NCBI GenBank assembly: GCA_015200345.1
Contig: CP054187.1
Span: 1,968,470 to 2,032,469, forward strand
DNA length: 64,000 nucleotides
Reading direction: 5' to 3'
Origin: Planctomycetia bacterium
GTDB lineage: Bacteria; Planctomycetota; Phycisphaerae; UBA1845; UTPLA1
The notes under the pieces are model-generated. The model was not told the origin of the DNA, ran no database searches, and saw only the letters and a list, made by a program, of their open reading frames with translations. This document shows, one piece after another, positions 1 to 8,330 of the stretch. A program made the position numbers and the translations under genes. Positions within the stretch are counted from its first letter, which is position 1; every line of letters starts with the position of its first letter.

Positions 1-2
1 AC

Positions 3-893
3 CTTGGCGGACCGCTGCTCGATCTGGACGGCGACTTGAACAACGGTTCGCGCAGCCTCGTGCCGGTCGGCGGGAACCCCACTCCGGTCGAAATCCCCGG
101 CTCGCGCAGCAGCATCGGCCTGGACTTTGATTTCGGCGCGGGCGCGGTCTCGCTGACCGGTTTCGATGCCACGGCCACCAACTCCGGCTTTCAGGGGTTC
201 GGCCCGAACATCGCGCTCACCGTCAATACGCTGTCCGGCACGCTGCCCAACGGCACGAACAGCGGCGCGGTGCTCAACCCCGCGCTGGACACGCGCAGCG
301 GATCCTTGCAGGCGATCGCGCCGAACGTATATGGCATTACCGACCTCGGCTACGAAATCTGGCAGGACTCGATTGACCCCGCCTCCAGCACGGCCAGCAC
401 GCTCGGGACGTTCCAGTATCTCGGATCCCTGCGCGGGCTGGTCGTCACACGCGACGGCAACGGCAATTTCCCCACGCTGGCGGGGACGGGTCTGGGCGGC
501 ACGCTCTGGCCGCAGGTGAACTCGGCGCTGATCGGCGCGAACGTCGCGCAAACCTCCGGCCCGCCGCCGTTTACAACGATCACGAGCGGCCCCGCCAACG
601 ACAGCTTCCTCGCGCCGAACAACGGCGGTCTTCCGCTGACGGCGTTCGGCGGTGATCTCGGCGCGTATCTCGACGCCGTGGTCATTCCGCTGATCGATCC
701 GCTGTCGCAGAGTTTTGTCTATCTCGAGTCGGCCGGCGTCGGCGCGAACAACAGCTTCGACCCGGTCTTCAGCGATACCACGGGCTACGACCTCGTGCTG
801 ATCGCGCAGTCGGCCCCGATCCCCGAACCGGCGACGGGCCTGCTGGCGCTGATCGGTCTCGCGGTGATCGTTCGGAATCGGCGCACTGCATAG
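3..893 (+). CDS. PEP-CTERM-type secreted protein, 5' end outside the window
   Basis: The frame is open from the first complete codon and no stop lies upstream, so the gene starts before the window; the TTG at 36 is just an in-frame Leu. The visible part is rich in Gly, Ala, Asn, Ser and Thr with no recognised enzymatic domain. The C-terminus has the PEP-CTERM layout: a PEPAT motif, a hydrophobic stretch (GLLALIGLAVIV) and a basic end (RNRR). In known systems this signal directs the protein to an exosortase, which releases it to the envelope or the extracellular matrix. An exported extracellular role is therefore inferred from the signal alone. The next gene, a prepilin-like protein, follows 44 bp downstream and may be co-transcribed. 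Confidence 0.75.
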   Translation, partial: LGGPLLDLDGDLNNGSRSLVPVGGNPTPVEIPGSRSSIGLDFDFGAGAVSLTGFDATATNSGFQGFGPNIALTVNTLSGTLPNGTNSGAVLNPALDTRSGSLQAIAPNVYGITDLGYEIWQDSIDPASSTASTLGTFQYLGSLRGLVVTRDGNGNFPTLAGTGLGGTLWPQVNSALIGANVAQTSGPPPFTTITSGPANDSFLAPNNGGLPLTAFGGDLGAYLDAVVIPLIDPLSQSFVYLESAGVGANNSFDPVFSDTTGYDLVLIAQSAPIPEPATGLLALIGLAVIVRNRRTA

Positions 894-937
894 AAAGGTT
901 TCTCCGACTGGAGCAGTCGGGCACAGGAGCACGGGAC

Positions 938-1696
938 ATGTCGAAAGGAATGACAAATAGTCGGCACCCTAACAAGCCGCGACGTGGCGCCTTCACGCTG
1001 ATTGAGCTGCTTGTCAGCGTGGGCATCATCGCGACGCTGATCTCCATCACGCTTCCGGCGCTGTCGTCGGCCAAGCGCCAGGCGCAAATCACCGGGTGCC
1101 AGGCCAAGCTGCGCGAGGTCTCGCAGGCGTTTTGGGCTTATTCCGTCTCCAACGACGCGCGCGTGCCGTACGTCGTTTCGCCGATGGTGAACGGCAAGTT
1201 CAACAACGCTTCCGTTCCCGATGCCGACATCGACCCCTACAACCGTGACCTGTGGCCCGACTCGCTTCAGAACATTCTCATGCCGCTTTACCTCGGTGAG
1301 AATCGAAAGCTCTTCACCTGCCCCGCCGCCAACCGCGGCTGGCCGCGCCAATCCGGTATGTTCGAGATGACCTACCGCGATGCCGGAATCAACCAGCCCG
1401 GCGGCGGCACGTCGCTGGCCGGTTCATACGAGCGTGAGGCGTTCGGCTTCCTCGATGGCCGGCCGATGGTGGAGTTCCGCCCGAAGTTCAGCGGCAACAT
1501 CATTCAGGATGCGCAGATCCAAAGTTATCTGCGCGGCGCATTCCTGCGCGACATGATCCAGCGCGATGGAACGAAGATCGTGGGTCCGCATAACGGCGGG
1601 ATCAACGTCATCAACCGCGAATTCGGCGTCGAATTTCGGGACCGGCGGGAGACGCAGGCCGATCTGGCCCCGAATTTCGGCGGCGTTCAGTTCTAG
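938..1696 (+). CDS. prepilin-like protein with N-terminal methylation motif
   Basis: The 252-residue product has a short basic leader followed by [19 protein letters not shown] (residues about 18-36), the type IV prepilin/pseudopilin cleavage and methylation motif. A prepilin peptidase would cut after the Gly and methylate the Phe. The rest is a soluble domain like the many pseudopilin-like proteins of planctomycetes, which carry this signal without being part of a normal pilus operon. AGGAG lies about 8 nt before the ATG at 938; an in-frame ATG at 950 is an alternative start. Its job (pseudopilin or simply an exported protein) cannot be read from the sequence. Confidence 0.8.
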   Translation: MSKGMTNSRHPNKPRRGAFTLIELLVSVGIIATLISITLPALSSAKRQAQITGCQAKLREVSQAFWAYSVSNDARVPYVVSPMVNGKFNNASVPDADIDPYNRDLWPDSLQNILMPLYLGENRKLFTCPAANRGWPRQSGMFEMTYRDAGINQPGGGTSLAGSYEREAFGFLDGRPMVEFRPKFSGNIIQDAQIQSYLRGAFLRDMIQRDGTKIVGPHNGGINVINREFGVEFRDRRETQADLAPNFGGVQF

Positions 1697-1796
1697 ACCC
1701 CCTCGCCGAGGCGACCATCACGCCAACGGCGTTGTCGGCTCCCCATCGCCCCATATTTCCCGCGGCAACTCCCTCCAAACACTACCTGTGAATTGC

Positions 1797-1826
1797 TTGC
1801 CGCGCCGGCGACGAGGCGTATACAAT
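1797..1826 (+). promoter_or_regulatory. sigma70-like promoter for the uronic-acid sugar operon
   Basis: TTGCCG (1797-1802) and TACAAT (1821-1826) are separated by 18 bp, and TATACAAT is clear. Transcription would begin near 1833, leaving a leader of about 220 nt before the ATG at 2056. TACAAT also appears as the -10 of two better promoters in this window (45908 and 48071), which supports the call. Confidence 0.5.
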
Positions 1827-1832
1827 CGCCCT

Positions 1833-2055
1833 CTGTGGGCAACTCGTAGCGGGGGGCGGCCGATCGTCAAGGCCGGGCAGGACCCAAACGATGTATGCGG
1901 GAAGAACCGCTGAACCGGGCGCGCCGCTCGCGAACCGGGATGCACGGCGACCGCAAAGGAGCGGGTTGCCGTTCGGAGCCGCAACCGTGAGGGGGCGGGT
2001 TCGAGGGCTATGACGCGCGGGCCGAGCCAGGCCCATCGCACCAGGAGGCGTCACC
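1833..2055 (+). ncRNA. candidate structured leader RNA, unassigned
   Basis: This gene-free stretch between the promoter and the dehydrogenase gene folds well by eye. ATCGT (1862-1866) pairs with ACGAT (1888-1892) around GGG-CAGGA-CCC (1875-1883). CGGCGACCGC (1945-1954) pairs with 1961-1971 around the loop AAAGGA, with one bulged G and one G-U pair. GGTTGC (1964-1969) can instead pair perfectly with GCAACC (1980-1985), so two folds compete. Two loops expose AGGA/GGA, as in CsrA-bound hairpins, and the Shine-Dalgarno AGGAGG (2043-2048) follows. No conserved core of a riboswitch, SRP, RNase P or tmRNA was recognised. The fold was drawn by hand, not calculated. Confidence 0.35.
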
Positions 2056-3057
2056 ATGATCGGAGTGGGCGTGATGGGTTTGGGCTACTGGGGTCCGAAT
2101 CTCGTACGCAATTTCGCATCGACCGACGGCGCGAAGCTCGCGGCCGTTTGCGACAAAGACCCGAAGCGTCTCGAACGCATTGGGCGACAGTACCCGGCGG
2201 CCGCCACGGTTGAATCGGCCGAAGCACTGTTCGGAACACCGGGCGTGGACCTCGTGGTGATCGCGACGCCGGTGCACACGCACTACCCGCTGGCCAAGGC
2301 CGCGCTGAACCAAGGCAAGCACGTGCTGGTCGAGAAGCCGCTGACCAGCGACCCGGCGCAGGCCGAGGAGCTGGTGGACCTGGCGAAGAAGGCCGGCCGC
2401 GTGCTGGCGGTGGATCATACATTTGTATATCACCCGGCCGTTGAGAAACTAAGCGACGTGATCAAGCGCGGCGAGCTGGGGGACGTCTGTTATTACGACT
2501 CGGTGCGGATCAACCTCGGCCTGTTCCAGTCGGACATCAGCGTGTTGTGGGATCTCGCCCCGCACGACGTGTCGATCATGCAGTACCTGATCAACCGCAA
2601 GGTGAAGTGGGTGCAGGCGGTCGGCGCGCGGCACGCGGGCCAACCGGTCGAGACGATGGCCTACCTGACGGTGCAGTACGAGGACAACGTGCTCGCGCAC
2701 TGCCACGTCAACTGGCTTAGCCCGGTGAAGGTGCGACAGGTGTTCATCGGCGGCAGCAAGCGCATGGCCGTGTACGACGACAACCAGGTGGCCGAGAAGA
2801 TCAAGATATACGACCGCGGCGTGGAGTTGCACGGCATCGATGGCGTGCATCAGGCGCGCGTGCAGTATCGCATCGGCGACATGTACGCGCCCGCGATTTC
2901 CAACGACGAGGCCCTGCGGCGCATGGCGCAGCATGTGGTCCACTGCATCCGCGAAGGCAAGTCGCCGATCACCGACGGCGCCGCCGGCCTGATGGTGGTG
3001 AAGATTCTCGCGGCGGCGCAGGCGTCCATCGAAACCGGCGACCGCCGAATGCTCTAA
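2056..3057 (+). CDS. Gfo/Idh/MocA-family NAD-dependent sugar dehydrogenase (WlbA/WbpB-like)
   Basis: The product (333 aa) has an N-terminal Rossmann fold with VMGLGYWGPNLVRNF near residue 6, the family's EKPL motif with Lys94, and WDLAPHDVSIMQYL in the C-terminal sheet domain. The nearest functional match by motif and context is the WlbA/WbpB group, which oxidises C3 of UDP-N-acetylglucosaminuronic acid. An acetyltransferase, a glycosyltransferase and a DegT aminotransferase follow immediately, exactly the partners needed for a 3-acetamido uronic acid sugar. AGGAGG stands 7 nt before the ATG. The family assignment is firm; the substrate is inferred from the neighbours. The UDP-GlcNAc 6-dehydrogenase that would supply the substrate is not in the window. 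Confidence 0.85.
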   Translation: MIGVGVMGLGYWGPNLVRNFASTDGAKLAAVCDKDPKRLERIGRQYPAAATVESAEALFGTPGVDLVVIATPVHTHYPLAKAALNQGKHVLVEKPLTSDPAQAEELVDLAKKAGRVLAVDHTFVYHPAVEKLSDVIKRGELGDVCYYDSVRINLGLFQSDISVLWDLAPHDVSIMQYLINRKVKWVQAVGARHAGQPVETMAYLTVQYEDNVLAHCHVNWLSPVKVRQVFIGGSKRMAVYDDNQVAEKIKIYDRGVELHGIDGVHQARVQYRIGDMYAPAISNDEALRRMAQHVVHCIREGKSPITDGAAGLMVVKILAAAQASIETGDRRML

Positions 3058-3090
3058 GCGCGGCAGCGGCCGCCCCCAGCGAGTCACAAC

Positions 3091-3585
3091 ATGAACCCAC
3101 CCGACTACAAACGCATCGCGCCCGACGTGAAGCTTGGCCAGGACGTGCAGATTTACGCCTTCGTCAACCTCTACGGCTGCGAGATCGGCGATCGAACCAA
3201 GATCGGAACGTTCGTCGAGATCCAGCGCGGCGCGGTGATCGGCCGCGACTGCAAAATCTCCAGCCATACGTTCATCTGTGAAGGCGTCACGATCGAAGAC
3301 GAAGTCTTCGTCGGGCACCACGTCGTCTTCATCAACGATCGATTCCCCCGCGCCACCAACCCCGACGGCACGATCAAAACCGCCGCCGACTGGGAGTGCC
3401 GCCGCACGCGCGTCGGCCGACGCGCCGGCATTGGCAGCGGTGCCGTCATCCTCTGCGATGTCACCATCGGCGAGAACGCGATCGTCGGCGCGGGCGCGGT
3501 CGTCACCAAGGACGTGCCGGCCGGCATGATCGTCGCCGGCAATCCGGCGCGCATCCTCGGCCCCGTCGGCGACAAGGAAACATGA
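3091..3585 (+). CDS. hexapeptide-repeat acetyltransferase (WlbB/WbpD-like)
   Basis: The 164-residue protein is almost wholly a left-handed beta-helix: repeats such as [27 protein letters not shown] and [18 protein letters not shown] with an aliphatic residue every sixth position. It ends in the typical [11 protein letters not shown]. This is the size and form of UDP-2-acetamido-3-amino-2,3-dideoxy-glucuronate N-acetyltransferase, which transfers acetyl from acetyl-CoA to the new 3-amino group. It lies 33 bp after the dehydrogenase and its stop overlaps the start of the glycosyltransferase (ATGA at 3582). Substrate is inferred from the operon. Confidence 0.85.
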   Translation: MNPPDYKRIAPDVKLGQDVQIYAFVNLYGCEIGDRTKIGTFVEIQRGAVIGRDCKISSHTFICEGVTIEDEVFVGHHVVFINDRFPRATNPDGTIKTAADWECRRTRVGRRAGIGSGAVILCDVTIGENAIVGAGAVVTKDVPAGMIVAGNPARILGPVGDKET

Positions 3586-4340
3586 TGGCATCTCCGAAGT
3601 GGTCGGTCGCCGTCATGTGCTACAACGAGTCCGGATCGCTGGAGGCGATGGTCCGGCGGACGGTGGCCGTGCTGCGCGCGCGAGGCGAGCCGTTTGAAAT
3701 CGTCATCATCGAAGACGGCTCGACCGACGGCTGCCGGGAAATCGCGGCGCGCCTGGCCGACGAGATCGCGGAAGTTCGCGTTCATCAACACCCGACGAAT
3801 CTGGGCATCGGGGCGGTGCTCACCGATGGTTACCGTCAGACGATCGGCGACGTGGCAGTGATACTGCCAGCCGATTTGCAGTTTGCCCCCGAAGACCTCC
3901 CCAAGGCGATGGATCGCATGATCGAATCGAACGCCGACGTGGTGATGATCCGCCGGCCCGACCGGCACGACCCGCCGATGCGCCGAATGGTGTCGGCCTT
4001 CGATGAGATGCTGGTCGGCCTGCTCTTCGGCGTCTGGCAGCGCGATCTGCACTGGGTCAAGCTGTACCGTCGCAGCGTGCTGGATCGCGCCACGATCGTC
4101 AGCACGACGCCCATGGTTGATACCGAGTTGCTTGTGCAGGCCCATCGCATGGGCGCGCGAATCGCCACCATTGACCTGCCGCATCACCCGCGCACCACCG
4201 GCCAGAGCACCGGCGCAAAAGTCTCCCTGCTGGTTCGTACGTTTGTCGAATTATTCCGTCTGCGCCTGCGCCGGATGGGTCGCGTCGAACGCGCTCCAGG
4301 CGGGCGCCCTGTTCAACCCCAGGCAAAGAGTCACCCATGA
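3582..4340 (+). CDS. family 2 glycosyltransferase
   Basis: The start chosen is the ATG of the ATGATG at 3582, which overlaps the preceding stop (ATGA) and suggests translational coupling; it gives 252 aa. The GT-A fold is marked by [16 protein letters not shown] at the N-terminus, the nucleotide-binding [12 protein letters not shown] (residues 39-50) and [11 protein letters not shown] near residue 90, as in DPM1/ArnC-like polyprenyl-phosphate glycosyltransferases. No long membrane segment follows, so it is a short cytosolic or peripheral enzyme. It probably moves a sugar, perhaps the uronic acid made by its neighbours, onto a lipid carrier or glycan. Its end overlaps the aminotransferase by 4 nt. 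Confidence 0.85.
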   Translation: MMASPKWSVAVMCYNESGSLEAMVRRTVAVLRARGEPFEIVIIEDGSTDGCREIAARLADEIAEVRVHQHPTNLGIGAVLTDGYRQTIGDVAVILPADLQFAPEDLPKAMDRMIESNADVVMIRRPDRHDPPMRRMVSAFDEMLVGLLFGVWQRDLHWVKLYRRSVLDRATIVSTTPMVDTELLVQAHRMGARIATIDLPHHPRTTGQSTGAKVSLLVRTFVELFRLRLRRMGRVERAPGGRPVQPQAKSHP

Positions 4341-5455
4341 AGAACATTCCGTTTCTCGATCTCAAGGCGCAGTACCTCCCGCTCGCTGATGAAATCCAGC
4401 GCGAACTGAAGGAAGTCTGCGAGACCACGCAGTTCATCCTCGGCGGAAAGGTCAAGGCATTTGAAGACGCTTTCGCCAAAGCCGTCGGCGCGAAACACTG
4501 CATCGCCCTCAACACCGGCACCAGCGCGCTGCATCTCGCCATGGACTGCCTCGGAATCGGCCCCGGTGACGAAGTGATTGTGCCCGCGATGACCTTTATC
4601 GCCACCGTCTGGGGCGCGGTCTACGCCCGCGCGACGCCGGTGCTCGTCGATGTCGATCCCGCAACGCGCAATCTGGATCCGAAAAAACTCGAAGCCGCCA
4701 TCACCCCGCGCACCAAGGCCATCGTTCCCGTTCACCTGTACGGCCAGCCCGCCGATCTCGACGCCATCTTCGCCATCGCGAGGAAGCACAACATTCCGGT
4801 GATTGAAGACACCGCGCAGGCACACCTCGCGCAATACAAGGGCAAGACCGTCGGCAGCCTCGGGGTCATGGGGTGCTTCAGCTTCTATCCCGGCAAGAAC
4901 CTCGGCGCGTACGGTGAAGGCGGCGCGCTCACCACCAACGACGACGCGCTCGCGAAGATCGCCCTCTCGCTGCGCGATCATGGCCAGGCGCAGCGCTACC
5001 ATCACGATCGCATCGGCTACAACTATCGCATGGACGGCTTCCAGGGCGCGGTGCTCGGCGTCAAATTGCGACATTTGCCAAATTGGACCGAGCAACGCCG
5101 CCGGGCGGCCGCGCGCTACGCACAAAAGCTGGCACCGCTTGCAGACAAGGGCTTGGTGGATATCCCCCGCGAGCCGGACTGGTCGCGCGGCGTGTATCAT
5201 CTGTACGTTGTACTCGTGAAAAACCGCGACGCCGTGAAGGACAAGCTGACCGCCGCCGGCGTCAACGTCGGACTGCATTACCCGATCCCGCTGCACCTCC
5301 AGAAGGCGCTGGCCCACCTCGGGCACCAGCGCGGCGATTTCCCCGTGGCGGAGCGAATCGCCGACGAGTGCATCAGCCTGCCGATGTTCCCCGAGCTGGC
5401 CGACGCAGACATCGATTACGTCGCCAGCGTCCTGTCAGAGTGCCTCGCATCCTGA
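4337..5455 (+). CDS. DegT/DnrJ/EryC1/StrS PLP aminotransferase (WlbC/WbpE-like)
   Basis: This 372-residue type I fold PLP enzyme shows TGTSALHLAMDCLGIGPGDEV near residue 60, EDTAQAH with the pyridine-binding Asp158, and SFYPGKNLGAYGEGG with the Schiff-base Lys187. It would transfer an amino group from glutamate to the 3-keto nucleotide sugar made by the dehydrogenase two genes upstream, after which the acetyltransferase acts. It starts inside the glycosyltransferase stop (ATGA), so the four genes form one tightly packed operon. Length is normal for the family. The family is certain; the exact 3-oxo-uronic acid substrate is inferred. Confidence 0.9.
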   Translation: MKNIPFLDLKAQYLPLADEIQRELKEVCETTQFILGGKVKAFEDAFAKAVGAKHCIALNTGTSALHLAMDCLGIGPGDEVIVPAMTFIATVWGAVYARATPVLVDVDPATRNLDPKKLEAAITPRTKAIVPVHLYGQPADLDAIFAIARKHNIPVIEDTAQAHLAQYKGKTVGSLGVMGCFSFYPGKNLGAYGEGGALTTNDDALAKIALSLRDHGQAQRYHHDRIGYNYRMDGFQGAVLGVKLRHLPNWTEQRRRAAARYAQKLAPLADKGLVDIPREPDWSRGVYHLYVVLVKNRDAVKDKLTAAGVNVGLHYPIPLHLQKALAHLGHQRGDFPVAERIADECISLPMFPELADADIDYVASVLSECLAS

Positions 5456-5497
5456 CGCGGTGAGGAACGACGCTTCGGACCTGGGAGCCGCGCCGAG

Positions 5498-6253
5498 ATG
5501 GCCACCTCCGTGAATCTTGTCGAGCTACAGGACACGCTCTACACGTCGCGTAATCCCACGCGCCGCTGGTTGCACACCCAGCGGCTGGAATGGGTGCTGT
5601 CGGCCCTGGAGCGTCACAAGCCCGCGCCGTGTCATCGCGCCCTGGAGATCGGCCCCGGCTCGGGTACGTACCTGCCGACCCTTTGCGCCATGGCCGACGA
5701 AGTCGTCGCCGCCGACATCGAAGACGCATACCTCGAAAAAGCCAAGACCCTGACCTCCCGGCTGCCGAATCTGCAACCGCTCAAGGATGACATCACCGCG
5801 TCAAAGCTGCCGACCGGCCATTTCGATCTCATCCTCTGCACCGAGGTCATCGAACACATCCCCGGATCGCCGGCGGGTCTGCGCGAGATGCGCCGCCTGC
5901 TTCGCCCCGGCGGCGTGCTGGTGCTCTCCACGCCGCAAAAATACAGCACGATGGAAATGATGTGCAAGATTGCCCTGTTGCCGGGCATCATCGAAATCGT
6001 GCGGATGATCTACCGCGAGCCCGTCGTCGAATCGACCCACTGCAACCTGCTGACCGCCGGCATGTGTCGCCGCCTGATCACCGAGGCAGGGTTGACAATT
6101 GTCGATCATTACAAGCTGGCGCTCTACCTCCCCTTTATCGCGGAACTCACCGGGCGCGTCGGCCTGCGACTGGAGCAGTGGCTGGAGTCCGCCCTGCGCG
6201 GCACGCCGCTTGACGGCCTGCTCTGGACCCAGTGTTATGTGGCGCGGGCTTGA
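5498..6253 (+). CDS. class I SAM-dependent methyltransferase
   Basis: The 251-residue product has motif I ALEIGPGSGTYLPTL (residues about 46-60), the acidic end of strand 2 (VVAADIED), FDLILCTEVIEHIPG as motif II/III and LLRPGGVLVLSTP. These are Methyltransf_11/UbiE-type features. Acceptor not recognisable. It follows the sugar operon by 42 bp in the same direction with GGGAG before the ATG, so it may methylate a sugar or a lipid-linked intermediate; that role is inference from context. Confidence 0.8.
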   Translation: MATSVNLVELQDTLYTSRNPTRRWLHTQRLEWVLSALERHKPAPCHRALEIGPGSGTYLPTLCAMADEVVAADIEDAYLEKAKTLTSRLPNLQPLKDDITASKLPTGHFDLILCTEVIEHIPGSPAGLREMRRLLRPGGVLVLSTPQKYSTMEMMCKIALLPGIIEIVRMIYREPVVESTHCNLLTAGMCRRLITEAGLTIVDHYKLALYLPFIAELTGRVGLRLEQWLESALRGTPLDGLLWTQCYVARA

Positions 6254-6373
6254 TCCGCTCACGTCGAACCGCCGTTCGACGTGAACGCCTCCGCCGTCGC
6301 TTCGCGAACCCTTGCCGTGTTCGCCTGTTGAGCGCGACCGAACGGCTCCTGCTAGTCCCGATTGCATCCAAAC

Positions 6374-8203
6374 ATGGATTACGCTCACGCTTCCATGACC
6401 GATTGCCGACACCACCCTTCAAGCTTTGAACGCACACGGCGAATCGCCGCCTCGCTCATTCTGATCGTGACGATCGTCCTGATCGGGTTCGTTGCCTGGG
6501 CCGGCAGCTGGCGCGGCGGGTTGCAACCCGACTCGGTCACGTTTCTCGACGCAGCGCAGCGCCTCGCGGACGGCAAAGGTCTTTCCCACCGGTGGGCCTA
6601 CTGGGACCCGGTCTATGAAACCGCTCATTTGCCCACGCGGACGACCATGTGGCCACCGGGTTATACAGCCGCCATCGCGGCGATGATCAAATCGGGCTGT
6701 TCCGCCTACGACGGCGCGCGACGCGTCGCCGGCATCGCGCTCTACTTGCTGCCCCTCGCACTGTTCGGCCTGGCGTGCCGAATGACGACTCCCGGCCGCG
6801 CTGCGCTCTGTGCCGCCGCGGCCGCCTGCTGCTTCCCCGTCCTGCGATTCGCCGGCGTCGTCCTGGCCGAGCCGCTCTTTCTGTTAATGGTGCTGCTGAC
6901 CCTCATGGCCGCTTCGCGCGGGGCGACCGCCCCCCGCGCTCGAACGGCCGGAGCGTGGTTGCTCACGGCCGGCGTGCTCGGCGCGACGGCCTTTCTCGTG
7001 CGCCTGCCCGGGGCATCGCTCGGCGCGGCGCTGGCGGTCGCGGCGCTGTGGACCCGGCGGCGATTCGGCCGGCGAACCGGCCTCGCGATGCTTATTCCAG
7101 CGACCGGTCCGCTCGCCGTCGCGATCGGCGGATGGGTGTTAAGAAATCGACTCCTGTCGGGTTCAGCGGTCGCCTCCTTTCCCAACGGCCCTTATTCGCT
7201 GATCGCCAATCTGCGCGAAGTGCCGCGCAACGTTCTCTCGGAGTGGTTCGGATGGAAGTCGCTTTACCCCGGCCTGTTGGCTTTGCTGCGACCGCTTCAG
7301 GTCGGCCTGCTCCTCGTGCTGATCGGTTTGGCCCTGTGGAATGCCTGGCGCGGGTGGACGAGACCGAGACAGCCAATCGTCCCGGATTCCGCCGCGATCG
7401 ATCCCGGCGGGACCGGTCACGCCGCCGGATCCCTTCTCGTGCTGACCTTTCTCATCGCTTATGCCGCGCTCATCTTCGCCGCCACCGCCGGCAAGGGCCT
7501 CATGGCCGAGGCACGATACTTTGTCGTCGTGCTGCCCGTCGTGACGCTCCTGCTCACAGTCTGGGCCACGTCGGGAGCCATGCGCGCCTCCAACGAAGCT
7601 TGCACTGCGCGAGCTGATCTGTCGCGATTCACGGGTGTTGCCGCGACGTTGCTTCTCTGCGCCGCGCAAGCGACCGCCCTCCTCCGCTGGACATCCGAAC
7701 CGTCGCCGGAAAGCTACGTGGTCACGACGCGCGACAGCCCGGTGATTGCCTGGCTGCGCGATCACACAACGCCGGACGAATTGCTTCTGACCACCGCCGG
7801 CGCCGAGATCGCCATGTACCGGCCGAATCCGATCTTGCGCGTCGCCCGGCGGCCGCACTCGGCACGGCAGACGACCTCTTGGTCCGACGTGGACGAACTC
7901 GCCCGGCGAGCCGGAGCCCGCTACCTGATCCATTGGCGAAATTCCGAGCCGAACCCTTATGACGCCGAATCCTCCCGATTCGAGCAGTCGCTGAACGACC
8001 CGGCAATCTTCCGGGAGCGGGAGCCGGTTACCCTCGGAGAGCACATCATCTATCGCGTCGGGATCAGCGCGGGCACTGGCAGCGGCGCTTCGCGCGCGGG
8101 AACTGGCCATGGCAAGGGACAATCGAGGCGCGCAGAGGCGCTCGCCTACGACGAAGCAGGCGCATATGTCGAACGATCCAGCCAAAGCCCGCTGATGCAT
8201 TGA
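6374..8203 (+). CDS. polytopic membrane protein, GT39/PMT-type glycosyltransferase-like
   Basis: About 609 aa. After a short basic N-terminus there is a first membrane segment (ASLILIVTIVLIGFVAWAGSW), a periplasmic loop with PDSVTFLDAAQRLADGKG, then at least eight further hydrophobic segments and a soluble C-terminal domain of about 150 residues. This layout is that of polyprenyl-phosphate-sugar dependent glycosyltransferases of the GT-C fold; the conserved acidic pair of the first loop is seen only as a single PDS. A role in adding sugars to an exported glycan fits the neighbours (sugar operon before, galE after). The start is uncertain: TTG at 6362 and ATGs at 6374 and 6395 are in frame and none has a good ribosome site. 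Confidence 0.6.
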   Translation: MDYAHASMTDCRHHPSSFERTRRIAASLILIVTIVLIGFVAWAGSWRGGLQPDSVTFLDAAQRLADGKGLSHRWAYWDPVYETAHLPTRTTMWPPGYTAAIAAMIKSGCSAYDGARRVAGIALYLLPLALFGLACRMTTPGRAALCAAAAACCFPVLRFAGVVLAEPLFLLMVLLTLMAASRGATAPRARTAGAWLLTAGVLGATAFLVRLPGASLGAALAVAALWTRRRFGRRTGLAMLIPATGPLAVAIGGWVLRNRLLSGSAVASFPNGPYSLIANLREVPRNVLSEWFGWKSLYPGLLALLRPLQVGLLLVLIGLALWNAWRGWTRPRQPIVPDSAAIDPGGTGHAAGSLLVLTFLIAYAALIFAATAGKGLMAEARYFVVVLPVVTLLLTVWATSGAMRASNEACTARADLSRFTGVAATLLLCAAQATALLRWTSEPSPESYVVTTRDSPVIAWLRDHTTPDELLLTTAGAEIAMYRPNPILRVARRPHSARQTTSWSDVDELARRAGARYLIHWRNSEPNPYDAESSRFEQSLNDPAIFREREPVTLGEHIIYRVGISAGTGSGASRAGTGHGKGQSRRAEALAYDEAGAYVERSSQSPLMH

Positions 8204-8330
8204 CACGCGCCGCCGAATAGCGCGATCGCGCGGCCCTTCGCGCCCCGCGCTTTAGCTTTCACGCACTTCTTGATACGCTCTTGCCCTGTGCCGCGGCGCG
8301 ACGAACGCGCCGGCGGCCGGGGCATTTTTC

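Noticed and set aside
1830-2010. SRP RNA, RNase P RNA or 6S RNA
   Set aside because: No GGAAGG...AGCAG core of SRP RNA, no GAGGAAAGUC/ACAGAA of RNase P, and no long bulged rod as in 6S RNA.
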